Below, one piece after another: positions 1 to 7,966 of a stretch of 64,000 bases of DNA. A model generated the notes under the pieces. That model was not told the DNA's origin, did not search any database, and worked only from the letters and a program-made list of their open reading frames with translations. The translations under genes and the position numbers were made by a program. The DNA lies in assembly GCF_000973105.1 (NCBI RefSeq), contig NC_015844.1, forward strand, positions 1,484,501 to 1,548,500, given 5' to 3'. Within the stretch, counting starts at the first letter, position 1. Every line of letters starts with the position of its first letter. This stretch comes from Zobellia galactanivorans. Lineage in GTDB: Bacteria; Bacteroidota; Bacteroidia; Flavobacteriales; Flavobacteriaceae.

Positions 1-332
1 GCAATGGGAATATTTCTATCCTTCAGAAAACCTATGACCTTGGGCACATCGGGCAAAATTTCCGAAGCGTCCATTTTTTCTATATACTCAAGATAGTCCT
101 CATTTTTTTCGACCATCCATCGATCAAACTGTTCTTGGGTAGCGGTAATCCCCCCTATATCAAGAAGAATCTCAAGACATCGTTTACGACTTACCCCTTT
201 GAAGAGTTCGTTCTGTTCTTTTGTAAATTCAAATCCAAGTTCATTGGCCAGTTTTTTCCAAGCCAAATAATGATATTTTGCGGTGTCGACAATGACTCCG
301 TCAAGATCAAATATAAACGCTGATGCTCCCAT
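1..332 (-). CDS. pgmB: Beta-phosphoglucomutase, HAD family (N-terminal part; runs off window start)
   Basis: Reading leftwards from the ATG at 330-332 gives an open frame to the window edge. It begins MGASAFIFDLDGVIVDT, the HAD motif I: D9 would be the nucleophile and D11 the acid/base. The following helical cap (YHYLAWKKLANELGF, then FKGVSRKRCLEILL) is typical of beta-phosphoglucomutase, which converts beta-glucose-1-phosphate to glucose-6-phosphate after phosphorolysis of maltose or a related disaccharide. About 110 residues are visible; the family is about 220 long, so the catalytic core motifs II-IV lie outside. It sits 73 bases downstream of the LacI-family gene on the same strand, so the two probably form an operon. 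In Bacteroidota such pairs commonly accompany alpha-glucan loci with a GH65 phosphorylase; that neighbour is not visible here. Confidence 0.88.
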   Translation of the reverse strand, partial: MGASAFIFDLDGVIVDTAKYHYLAWKKLANELGFEFTKEQNELFKGVSRKRCLEILLDIGGITATQEQFDRWMVEKNEDYLEYIEKMDASEILPDVPKVIGFLKDRNIPI

Positions 333-405
333 ATAATTTTAATGTTTTTAATTATAAATCAACCGACATCAACCCGACCCAGCCACTGTTAGGTGTCTGG
401 CCATT

Positions 406-1440
406 TTACTTTTTCTTGCCCGTAGAGTTTCGTTCTATTAGGGTAGCCTCTATAATCTCGGTCCTATAGGTTTCCTCTTCCTCAAACCCGATTTCATTTT
501 CAAGTTTTTCGATCAACATTTCCGCGGCAACTTCCCCCATTCGCTCACCGTGCTGCGCTATGGTGGTCAATGTTGGGGAGGAATATCGCGATAAAAGGCC
601 ATTGGTAAAACCAATAACCGAAATATCTTCCGGCACCCTATATCCTTTTTCTTGTGCTATACCCATAACCTGAACCGCAAAGACCTCGTTTACACATAAT
701 ACGGCATCGAACTCTTCCTCTACAAAAAAGGCCTCGATACACGATTCTTCCCCGCCCCTAAAAGGCACCACAAGAGTGAGTTTGGGGTCGTAATGGGCAC
801 CTTGTTCAATTAGGGCCCGCCTATAGCCTTCCGCCCTTTTTTCGCTTACATTAAAATAACTCTCGGTAGTCACCAAAGCTACTTTCTTTTTTCCTTCTTC
901 CAAAAATTTACAGGTAGCTTCATATGCTATTTCCTCATCGTTCATCACCACCTTATCGCATTCTACCCCATCTATGACCCGATCGAACAGCACCAAGGGA
1001 AAGCCCTGATCCATGACCTCCCTTAAATGATGGAAGTCGTTTTTCTGTTGTGTTCCGGCAGAGATCGACATTATAAAACCATCGATACTCCCATTGGCGA
1101 GCAGCTCCATATTTACCACCTCCTTATCATAAGATTCGTCCGACACACAGACGATGACGTTGTAACCCCGCGCATTGGCATACTTTTCTATGCCCCTGAA
1201 CACAGTGGTAAAAAAGTGATGCACAATATCGGGAATTATGACCCCTATATTCTTCGTCCTTCTATTTTTTAAGCTTAAGGCTATGTTGTTTGGTCTATAA
1301 TTATACAGTTTGGCAAAGGCCTGTATCTTCTGTTTGGTATCTTTACTTATCTCGTTACTGTCCTTTAACGCTTTTGAAACCGTGGAGATAGATACCTCTA
1401 ATTCTCTTGCTATTTGTTTTAGAGTGATTTTTCGCTTCAA
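406..1440 (-). CDS. LacI-family transcriptional regulator
   Basis: 344 residues, the normal length of the family. The N-terminus (TLKQIARELEVSISTVSKAL, about residues 6-25) is a LacI-type helix-turn-helix, followed by the hinge helix region (YRPNNIALSLK) and a periplasmic-binding-protein-like sensor domain (NIGVIIPDIVHHFFTTVFRG onward, residues about 63-335). It would bind a sugar and control the adjacent transport locus. It is transcribed away from susC, with a 346-base divergent region carrying a good LacI-type dyad at 1676-1691, and is followed by pgmB. The ATG at 1438-1440 fits the family start. The effector is unknown; the pgmB partner suggests a glucosyl disaccharide, which is inference. 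Confidence 0.93.
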   Translation of the reverse strand: MKRKITLKQIARELEVSISTVSKALKDSNEISKDTKQKIQAFAKLYNYRPNNIALSLKNRRTKNIGVIIPDIVHHFFTTVFRGIEKYANARGYNVIVCVSDESYDKEVVNMELLANGSIDGFIMSISAGTQQKNDFHHLREVMDQGFPLVLFDRVIDGVECDKVVMNDEEIAYEATCKFLEEGKKKVALVTTESYFNVSEKRAEGYRRALIEQGAHYDPKLTLVVPFRGGEESCIEAFFVEEEFDAVLCVNEVFAVQVMGIAQEKGYRVPEDISVIGFTNGLLSRYSSPTLTTIAQHGERMGEVAAEMLIEKLENEIGFEEEETYRTEIIEATLIERNSTGKKK

Positions 1441-1566
1441 ATCTTAATAACTTTTATGTAGTGAAATTAAACTATAATATGGGCAAACAAGAATGTTCCA
1501 TAATTTTTAACAATCTTAACTATTTACGCTCTAATTTGGGCCATTTTTCTATTCAAAAGAAAAATG

Positions 1567-1574
1567 TATCTTTG
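1567..1574 (+). promoter_or_regulatory. Candidate Bacteroidota -7 box, distal susC promoter
   Basis: TATCTTTG is a perfect match to the TAnnTTTG -7 element of the primary sigma factor in this phylum. It lies about 213 bases upstream of the susC ATG, so a transcript from here would have a long leader containing the inverted repeat and the LacI dyad. The nearest upstream TTG (1536-1538) is 28 bases away, further than the usual spacing, which lowers confidence. Confidence 0.4.
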
Positions 1575-1626
1575 ATTCACATACCGACTCCCCGTTTTCA
1601 ACCTTCACTTATTATTAATTTGATAT

Positions 1627-1659
1627 TTATTCGATACAATTATTATTAGTATCGAATAA
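1627..1659. repeat. Perfect 11-bp inverted repeat in the susC leader
   Basis: The arm TTATTCGATAC (1627-1637) is exactly complementary to GTATCGAATAA (1649-1659), separated by an 11-base AT-only spacer. It could be a protein-binding dyad or a stem-loop in a long susC leader. No U-run typical of an intrinsic terminator follows it. Confidence 0.7.
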
Positions 1660-1675
1660 TAAAAAAGTTATCAAC

Positions 1676-1691
1676 ACGAAACCGTTTTCGT
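1676..1691. promoter_or_regulatory. LacI-family operator upstream of susC
   Basis: ACGAAACCGTTTTCGT has 7 of 8 base pairs symmetric about a central CG, the usual form of LacI/PurR-family operators. It lies 95 bases before the susC start and between two candidate -7 boxes, next to a divergent LacI-family gene. Repression from the distal box or activation of the proximal one are both possible. The link to that regulator is inference from position and form. Confidence 0.65.
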
Positions 1692-1736
1692 AGTCTGGAC
1701 GAGTCGCCCTGTACGAAAATTAACCTCGTTTTTACA

Positions 1737-1744
1737 TATATTTA
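1737..1744 (+). promoter_or_regulatory. Candidate proximal susC -7 box
   Basis: TATATTTA differs from TAnnTTTG only in the last base and ends 42 bases before the susC ATG. The LacI-type dyad would sit about 45 bases upstream of it, a position compatible with activation. Confidence 0.3.
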
Positions 1745-1786
1745 ACTTTTAAGACTCTAATTAACTCAACTTAAAACAATTCATTT

Positions 1787-4700
1787 ATGAAGATTACGCT
1801 ACTAAAAAACCTGGTTATGCTTGCGGCTTTTTTAAGCTTTGGCATAGCACAGGCCCAAGACGTATCGGGAACCGTTTCCGATGCCAGTGGCCCTTTACCG
1901 GGAGCAAGTATTGTGGTAAAAGGCACCACCACTGGGGCACAAACGGACTTTGATGGAAATTACACCTTGAGCGGAGTGCCCGAAGACGCTACTTTGGTTT
2001 TCAGCTATATTGGTTATGCTTCTCAAGAAATACCTGTAAACGGCCAATCTACGATCAACGTAACTTTACAGGAAGACGCCCAAGCTTTGGACGAAGTGGT
2101 CATTATAGGATACGGTTCAACAACCGTAAAGGATGCAACGGGATCGGTTGCCTCAGTAACCTCCGAAGACTTTAACAAGGGGGTTATTTCTTCCCCGGAA
2201 CAATTGATCCAAGGTAAAACTGCCGGTGTACAAATCTCACAAGGAAGTGGTGAACCTGGTTCGGGTGTCTCGATTCGTATTCGAGGTACTTCTTCGGTAC
2301 GATCGAACAACAACCCATTATTCGTTGTTGACGGTGTTCCCTTGCCCTCTGGGGATACCTCTTCGGAAGGAACCAATATTGGTGTAGGTTCCAGTTCGGC
2401 CAGAAACCCATTAAGCTTCCTTAACCCCAACGATATTGAAAGTATGAGTGTATTGAAAGATGCCTCTGCTACAGCCATTTATGGTTCAAGGGGTGCCAAC
2501 GGTGTTGTAATTATCACGACCAAGAGTGGAAAAGGAGGCGCCGAAGGTGGAACTTGGGAATTTTCTTCCGACCTAAGTTTTTCAGAACCTGCAGAAGAAT
2601 ATGACCTGCTTAACAGAAGACAGTTTCTTTCTGCCGTAGACGCTTTCGGCGGATCGGCTACCGATTACGGCAATGATACCGATTGGCAGGATTTGGTTAC
2701 CAGAAGCGCAGCCTCTACCAATAACAACTTGGCCTATTCCCAAAATTATGGCTCAGGTAACGTAAGGGCCACCTTCAATTACGGAAAGCAATTCGGTGTT
2801 ATCAAAAAATCATCGCAAGAGCGTATTACGGGTAGATTGAATATCTCTCAAAGACTTCTAGACGATAAATTGAGATTAGATTTACAAGGTACCATATCAA
2901 GGGTTAACGATGAAGCCCCTCCATTAAGTGGTAGTGCCGGCTCTACCGGTGACCTTTTAGGTTCTGCATATTCGGCGAACCCGACTTGGCCAGCGAGCTC
3001 AAGCTTTAACCCTGGGGATAGAATCAACCCCTTGAACTTACTTGAAAACTGGCAAAGTTTAAACAACACAAACCGTTACTTGGTCAACTTCTCCGCCTCG
3101 TACGACATTCTTGACAACCTGACCGCCAAGGCAACCTTCGGTTATGATAAGGCGGACGCGACAAGAGAAGCGTCATTGAACGCTAACTCCTTCAATGTAG
3201 CAAGAGGTGCCGCCGGCAATGGCCGTGGCGCTTTAAACGACCTTATCAATGAAAACCGTTTGTTCGAATTTACGGTAAACTACAAAACGGAGTTTGAAAA
3301 CTCGACTTTAGATGTACTGGGTGGTTTTTCATTCCAAGACTTTAATGTAAGAGGAAGAAATGTTGAAGGTTGGGGCTACTCGACAACCGATTTGAATTCC
3401 ATGGCCCGAGACCTATCGAATGCTTCAGACATTCTAGAGTCGCAACTTTCAGGTTCTTATCAGCAATATGGCTACGCGGCTGATGTAGGAGGCGACGATG
3501 TACCGGACGGTCTTTTTGTCAACCGCTTATTCCCTTCGGCCCAAACCGAATTTTTAGGGGACGCTTCCATTCCGGTTAGCTCTATTTTTACCGACACCTT
3601 TGATAATACCGACGAATTGCAATCATTTTTCGCCCGGGTCAATTACACTATAGCGGATAAGTATTTATTTACCGCCACAGTAAGGGCGGATGGCTCTTCT
3701 AAATTCGGAGATAATAACCAGTACGGTATATTCCCTTCCGGAGCCTTTGCCTGGAAAATCAATGAGGAAGATTTCATTGGCGATGCGGTCTCTACCTTAA
3801 AACTTAGACTGAATTACGGTATTACCGGTAACCAAGATGGTCTTGGTTATGGCCGATTCGTACGAAGGGAGAGATATTCGACTGGCAGCATAAACGACGC
3901 AGGAGAAATTAATGTTCCGGGAATTACAACCGTTGAATTTGCCAATCCCGATTTAAAATGGGAAGAAACGACACAATATGGTGTTGGTCTCGACTTCGGT
4001 TTTGCAAATGACAGATTAAACGGTAGTCTTGATTTCTATCGTAAGGAAACCAAAGATTTGCTCTTGAACATAGAAGCAGCGCAACCATCGCCACAGCCTA
4101 CTTTCTTTCAGAACTTAGATGCACTGGTGTTGAACCAAGGGGTTGAATTCTCCTTGAATTACGACTTTGTACAATCCGAAGATTTTAATTGGTCTGCCGG
4201 TTTCAACATAGCATATAACAAAAATGAGATACAGGATTTTGATGGACAGATTGCCGCAGGAACCATTCGCGGTGCAGGTCTTTCAAACGCCTTTGCACAA
4301 CGTTTGGCCTCCGGTCAACCTTTGTTCTCATTCTATTTACGTGAATTCATAGGTTTTGATGAAAATGGAAACCCTATTCACGAAGGCGGAAATGACAATC
4401 AAAAATTTGTAGGTAAAAGTGCCCTTCCCGATTTTACCGGTGGTTTTTCAACAAGCTTGAATTATAAAAACTGGGATGCCTCCTTATACTTCAACGGTCA
4501 GTTTGGAAATTATATCTACAACAATACAGCAAACGCCTTCTTTACCGGTGGGGCTATTGGTAGTGGAAATAATGTAACCCAAGATGTTGTAGGACTTGCA
4601 GGCGAAGAAGGTCGATTTGCCGAAGCATCGGTCTCTACCCGATTTTTAGAGAAAGGAGATTTCGTAAGACTGCAAAATGCATCTATCGGCTATAACGTAC

Positions 4701-4912
4701 CTCTATCAGGAGAGGGTTGTTTCGACACTATGAGATTGAGCCTAAACGCTCAAAACCTATTCGTAATTACCGGTTATAGTGGTCTTGACCCTGAAGTTAG
4801 CGTTAGCCCTGCAGGCGCAGACCTTCTTAACGGATTGCCTATTGCCGGCATCGATTACAGTTCTTTTCCAAGACCAAGAACATTGACGGTTGGAATTAAC
4901 GTAACTTTTTAA
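1787..4912 (+). CDS. susC: SusC/RagA-family TonB-linked outer membrane transporter
   Basis: 1041 residues, the usual length. A signal peptide ends near AQAQDVSG (about residue 23). A carboxypeptidase-regulatory-like domain follows (GTVSDASGPLPGASIVVKGT, residues about 28-110), then a TonB-box-like stretch (DEVVIIGYGS), the plug domain with the SusC hallmarks RIRGTSSVRSNNNPLFVVDG and LKDASATAIYGSRGANGVV, and a long beta-barrel ending in a terminal phenylalanine (GINVTF). It imports glycan oligomers across the outer membrane using TonB energy, with SusD as the lid. susD starts 10 bases downstream, so they are co-transcribed. The divergent LacI-type regulator and operator imply sugar-responsive control. 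The substrate is not readable; the pgmB/LacI context favours an alpha-glucoside. Confidence 0.95.
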   Translation: MKITLLKNLVMLAAFLSFGIAQAQDVSGTVSDASGPLPGASIVVKGTTTGAQTDFDGNYTLSGVPEDATLVFSYIGYASQEIPVNGQSTINVTLQEDAQALDEVVIIGYGSTTVKDATGSVASVTSEDFNKGVISSPEQLIQGKTAGVQISQGSGEPGSGVSIRIRGTSSVRSNNNPLFVVDGVPLPSGDTSSEGTNIGVGSSSARNPLSFLNPNDIESMSVLKDASATAIYGSRGANGVVIITTKSGKGGAEGGTWEFSSDLSFSEPAEEYDLLNRRQFLSAVDAFGGSATDYGNDTDWQDLVTRSAASTNNNLAYSQNYGSGNVRATFNYGKQFGVIKKSSQERITGRLNISQRLLDDKLRLDLQGTISRVNDEAPPLSGSAGSTGDLLGSAYSANPTWPASSSFNPGDRINPLNLLENWQSLNNTNRYLVNFSASYDILDNLTAKATFGYDKADATREASLNANSFNVARGAAGNGRGALNDLINENRLFEFTVNYKTEFENSTLDVLGGFSFQDFNVRGRNVEGWGYSTTDLNSMARDLSNASDILESQLSGSYQQYGYAADVGGDDVPDGLFVNRLFPSAQTEFLGDASIPVSSIFTDTFDNTDELQSFFARVNYTIADKYLFTATVRADGSSKFGDNNQYGIFPSGAFAWKINEEDFIGDAVSTLKLRLNYGITGNQDGLGYGRFVRRERYSTGSINDAGEINVPGITTVEFANPDLKWEETTQYGVGLDFGFANDRLNGSLDFYRKETKDLLLNIEAAQPSPQPTFFQNLDALVLNQGVEFSLNYDFVQSEDFNWSAGFNIAYNKNEIQDFDGQIAAGTIRGAGLSNAFAQRLASGQPLFSFYLREFIGFDENGNPIHEGGNDNQKFVGKSALPDFTGGFSTSLNYKNWDASLYFNGQFGNYIYNNTANAFFTGGAIGSGNNVTQDVVGLAGEEGRFAEASVSTRFLEKGDFVRLQNASIGYNVPLSGEGCFDTMRLSLNAQNLFVITGYSGLDPEVSVSPAGADLLNGLPIAGIDYSSFPRPRTLTVGINVTF

Positions 4913-4922
4913 AAAAACAGAT

Positions 4923-6497
4923 ATGAAACTATATATAAAACTCAAGCCCGTATTACTTTCGGCTTTAACAGTCGCCCTGCTGGTCTCTTGTACCGACTTG
5001 GAAATAGAGGAGACGGACTCTTTAATCAGTAAAGATTCGGGAGCCACCGGCTTTACAGGACTAACCAACACGGAGTCTTCACTTAACGACCTTTACAACA
5101 AAGTAGGAGGAGATTTTCAAACCCAAGAAAACATGTATGCCCTATCCGAGGTTTCCACTGACGAGCTTCTTGTACCTACAAGGGGAACGGATTGGGGAGA
5201 TAACGGAATCTGGAGACAGTTGCACACCCATACCTGGACACCTGCCCACCTGTTCGTTAAGAACTCTTGGAACAATTTGAACCAGAATATTTTTAGGGCA
5301 ACGGAAATTATAGAAAGTAACCCCTCTAATTCCGTATTGGCAGAAGCCAAGTTTCTTCGTGCCTTTAACATGTTCTTTGTTATGGATTTGTTCGGGTCAG
5401 TACCTTTCCGAGGTGTTGATGAAGGTCCGGATGTAAATCCAAAAGTAATGAGTAGAAGCGAAGCTTACAGTTTTGTTGAAACCGATTTACTCGAAGCCCT
5501 ACCCAATCTAGAATCAATTACGCCCGGCACCGAAAATACGGGTAAAGCTTCTCAAGAAGCCGCTAATTTCTTATTGGCTAAACTCTATCTTAACGCGGCC
5601 ATATACAATGGTAGCGGAACATTTGACAATGCGGATATGCAAAAAGTAATCGATGCCGTAGATGCGATTCAGGCAAAAGGTTTTGCATTGCAAGAAGGAT
5701 ATTTCCAGATTTTTGAACCCACAGATGACACCGAAACAATCTGGCATCTGAACAGTGAGGTAGCATCACGTATTTGGAACACCCTACACTACAGCCAAAA
5801 TTCACCTGATAATGATGGTGGTGGTTGGAACGGGTTTACCACCCTTTCCGATTTTTACAACAGCTTTGAAGGAGCCCCAAATACAAACTACGTAGGTGAT
5901 GGACAAGAAGAACGACGAGGTTTTGTACCTGACGCCAATAACGCCAACAATCAAAACTTGGGCATAGGATATGGCTTCCTGATTGGTCAGCAATACGATC
6001 AAAACGGCAACCCTCTTACCAATCGTCAAGGCGATCCCTTGGTCTTTACCAAAGAAATTCCTGCCCTAGTGGGTAACACCGAGGTAGAAGGCGTAAGGGT
6101 CATCAAATACCACCCATACGACCCTACCGATGAGGAAGATCAAATCAATTCATTCCGAAAACATCAAATCATGTTCAGATTTGCAGATGCCCATTTGATG
6201 AAAGCGGAAGCAATGATGCGCATGGGGCAAGATCCCACTGCTACCGTCAATGAATTACGACAGAAGAGAGCCGATACTCCTGATTTAACTTCGGTAGATG
6301 AACAAGAACTTTTAGACGAACGCGGAAGAGAATTGTTTTTAGAATATTGGAGAAGAAACGATTTGATTCGTTTTGGTCAATTCACCGCTCCATGGAGTCT
6401 GAAAGAAGTTAGTGGAGATGAAACGACGAACTTGTTTCCGATACCCGAAACCGCTCTTCTATCCAATCCCAACCTAGTTCAAAATCCAGGATACTAG
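4923..6497 (+). CDS. susD: SusD/RagB-family glycan-binding lipoprotein
   Basis: 524 residues. The N-terminus is a lipoprotein signal (LTVALLVSC, lipidated Cys about residue 23) followed by acidic residues, as is common for surface-exposed lipoproteins in this phylum. The N-terminal SusD-like segment with TPR-type helices (ATEIIESNPSNSVLAEAKFL, then RAFNMFFVMDLFGSVPF) and the C-terminal RagB/SusD signature (LRQKRADTP, then ELLDERGRELFLEYWRRNDL and IPETALLSNPNL) are clear. It binds glycan at the cell surface and caps SusC. It is the last gene of the unit: a strong terminator lies 24 bases after the stop. No SusE/SusF-like protein follows, which is unusual for a LacI-linked maltodextrin locus. 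Confidence 0.95.
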   Translation: MKLYIKLKPVLLSALTVALLVSCTDLEIEETDSLISKDSGATGFTGLTNTESSLNDLYNKVGGDFQTQENMYALSEVSTDELLVPTRGTDWGDNGIWRQLHTHTWTPAHLFVKNSWNNLNQNIFRATEIIESNPSNSVLAEAKFLRAFNMFFVMDLFGSVPFRGVDEGPDVNPKVMSRSEAYSFVETDLLEALPNLESITPGTENTGKASQEAANFLLAKLYLNAAIYNGSGTFDNADMQKVIDAVDAIQAKGFALQEGYFQIFEPTDDTETIWHLNSEVASRIWNTLHYSQNSPDNDGGGWNGFTTLSDFYNSFEGAPNTNYVGDGQEERRGFVPDANNANNQNLGIGYGFLIGQQYDQNGNPLTNRQGDPLVFTKEIPALVGNTEVEGVRVIKYHPYDPTDEEDQINSFRKHQIMFRFADAHLMKAEAMMRMGQDPTATVNELRQKRADTPDLTSVDEQELLDERGRELFLEYWRRNDLIRFGQFTAPWSLKEVSGDETTNLFPIPETALLSNPNLVQNPGY

Positions 6498-6520
6498 AGT
6501 TTACGATTTAAGTGTTTAAA

Positions 6521-6556
6521 AAGGCTCCGACTTAACAGTCGGGGCCTTTTTTTTTA
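6521..6556 (+). terminator. Intrinsic terminator after susD
   Basis: AAGGCTCCGACT (6521-6532) pairs with AGTCGGGGCCTT (6537-6548) around a TAAC loop with one mismatch in the stem, followed by a run of eight further T. It closes the susCD transcript; the left-hand A run could also allow weak function for the minus-strand gene ending at 6604. Confidence 0.85.
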
Positions 6557-6603
6557 TAACAGAGGCAAATATATCCTACTTCAAAAACAGCCTTTCACAA
6601 CTA

Positions 6604-7755
6604 TTAAAAGCCAACGACCATTTCCAATTTTAAATCTGTGTCGACCCTATGCTGTCCTTTGACCTTGAACAGGGCCGTAAAATACTTTTTCCCCTTCAGA
6701 TGATCGGCCTCGAACTTCTGAAGACTATCCTTATCCGTAAAATATTCCGCAGTAGCACTCACACCGATATCGTGTTGGGAGAAAAACACAAAGTGTTCGG
6801 TATTGCCAATACTCGGGTATTTTGAGACAATCGCATATTCTTCATCTACCAAGGTAGACCCCATGCTCCACGAGGTATCCTCTAGGCTAGGATGCCCCGA
6901 AAGCACCAATGTTCGCGATGTTAAGGTAAAAAACGGGTTAGCATCGTTAAAAAAACCTATGAATTGGTTCTCGTTTTTCAAAGGCCCGGCATAAATGGCA
7001 TTTCCCTCTTTGATTTCAGGCAAGGTAGTCTGGGTAGAGAACCTGATGGAAAACCCTTTGTCATAGCGCTGAAAAAACTGCTGAAACCGTTGCGAGGCCA
7101 TTGCCGCCATACGGGTAGTGTAACTGTACTTCGCAGGATGGAGCATCCCCTTCAACTCGGGTTTTCTTTCCAATAAATCGTAGAATTCATCAATATTGTT
7201 GATCTCAAAATCACGGGTCCACCCCTTCCCCCCGGTCAAGGTTTGTCCCATAGCCCCAAAGTGATCTCCAAGAACAAGGTTGGTAGAAGCACCGGAACCG
7301 AGAAAAGACCTCCATAGCGATGGTGTTTTAGGAGGCATGTAGGCCACCAACAAGGCTACCAACGCAAGAAGCAACAATCCGTACGGGAGTACTTGCCTCC
7401 AGCCTATTTTTTTTGCCCATCCTACCGACACCTGTTTCTTGACAAACCGCACTTTATACTGCCCTTTATCGATTTTTAACTGCCAAGCTTCGGCACTGCC
7501 CTCGCTCTCGTAATAGGCCAGTAACTTTTTTCTCAAGTTGTATATATTGACCCTGACCCTCGGATTGTTCTTTTCTTCGACCTGATTATCCTTAAAGAAT
7601 TCGAGTTCTATTACGGCTTCCTTTAAATGGGTTCCTTTCTTGGTCGCCTCGTACAAATACTGAAGTAGCCCTCTGCTGGTCGGGGCGTTTTTAAAGGTTT
7701 CACTTTCCTTAATTTTAGAAACAATCTCTTGTTCAAGTTTTTCGCTCAAATGCAT
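6604..7755 (-). CDS. Membrane-anchored winged-helix-like DNA-binding protein with unknown periplasmic domain
   Basis: 383 residues. Residues about 1-105 resemble the N-terminal DNA-binding-like module found before adenylate cyclase or TPR regions in other phyla: TSRGLLQYLYEAT, LKEAVIELEFF, then NPRVRVNIYNLRKKLLAYY and a KGQYKVRF ending. A lysine/arginine-flanked hydrophobic helix (LPYGLLLLALVALLVAYM, about residues 123-140) would cross the inner membrane, placing about 240 C-terminal residues in the periplasm. That region matches no family I recognise; it is rich in aromatic residues and could sense a ligand. It is divergent from the GH2 gene with 211 bases between them and convergent with susD, so it may control either one. 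Function is inferred from architecture. Confidence 0.7.
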   Translation of the reverse strand: MHLSEKLEQEIVSKIKESETFKNAPTSRGLLQYLYEATKKGTHLKEAVIELEFFKDNQVEEKNNPRVRVNIYNLRKKLLAYYESEGSAEAWQLKIDKGQYKVRFVKKQVSVGWAKKIGWRQVLPYGLLLLALVALLVAYMPPKTPSLWRSFLGSGASTNLVLGDHFGAMGQTLTGGKGWTRDFEINNIDEFYDLLERKPELKGMLHPAKYSYTTRMAAMASQRFQQFFQRYDKGFSIRFSTQTTLPEIKEGNAIYAGPLKNENQFIGFFNDANPFFTLTSRTLVLSGHPSLEDTSWSMGSTLVDEEYAIVSKYPSIGNTEHFVFFSQHDIGVSATAEYFTDKDSLQKFEADHLKGKKYFTALFKVKGQHRVDTDLKLEMVVGF

Positions 7756-7790
7756 GAAGAATACAATAAAATAGGTAGTTTCAAATCTGC

Positions 7791-7815
7791 TTTAACCGTT
7801 ATAGCTACCGTTAAA
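7791..7815. promoter_or_regulatory. Repeat cluster in the divergent region between the membrane HTH gene and GH2
   Basis: TTTAAC (7791-7796) and GTTAAA (7810-7815) form an inverted repeat, and ACCGTTA occurs twice as a direct repeat (7795-7801 and 7807-7813), 12 bases apart; GGGTTAAAG follows. The site lies within 60 bases of the minus-strand start, so it could be an autoregulatory operator. This is pattern-based only. Confidence 0.35.
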
Positions 7816-7966
7816 GAAGGGTTAAAGTACTAAGAATAAAGCGTAAAATATACATTTACCCCATTGATTTCAACGCCATTCCCTACCCCAATACACTTTT
7901 GGCAAGGGCATAGGCAATCGATAAAACAAACCGACACGGCATTCATGCCATTAATACATCCTAGCC

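Larger units (their letters stand above)
1441..1786. other. Divergent control region between the lacI-type gene and susC
   Basis: This 346-base AT-rich stretch has no convincing gene. Short open frames in it have no recognisable content. It contains a consensus -7 box (1567-1574), a perfect 11-bp inverted repeat (1627-1659), a LacI-type dyad (1676-1691) and a near-consensus -7 box (1737-1744), all oriented sensibly for susC. I saw no consensus box for the leftward lacI-type gene. Confidence 0.6.

Noticed and set aside
1461-1649. 62-residue frame in the lacI-susC intergenic region
   Set aside because: AT-rich, low-complexity product; the region is better explained as regulatory.
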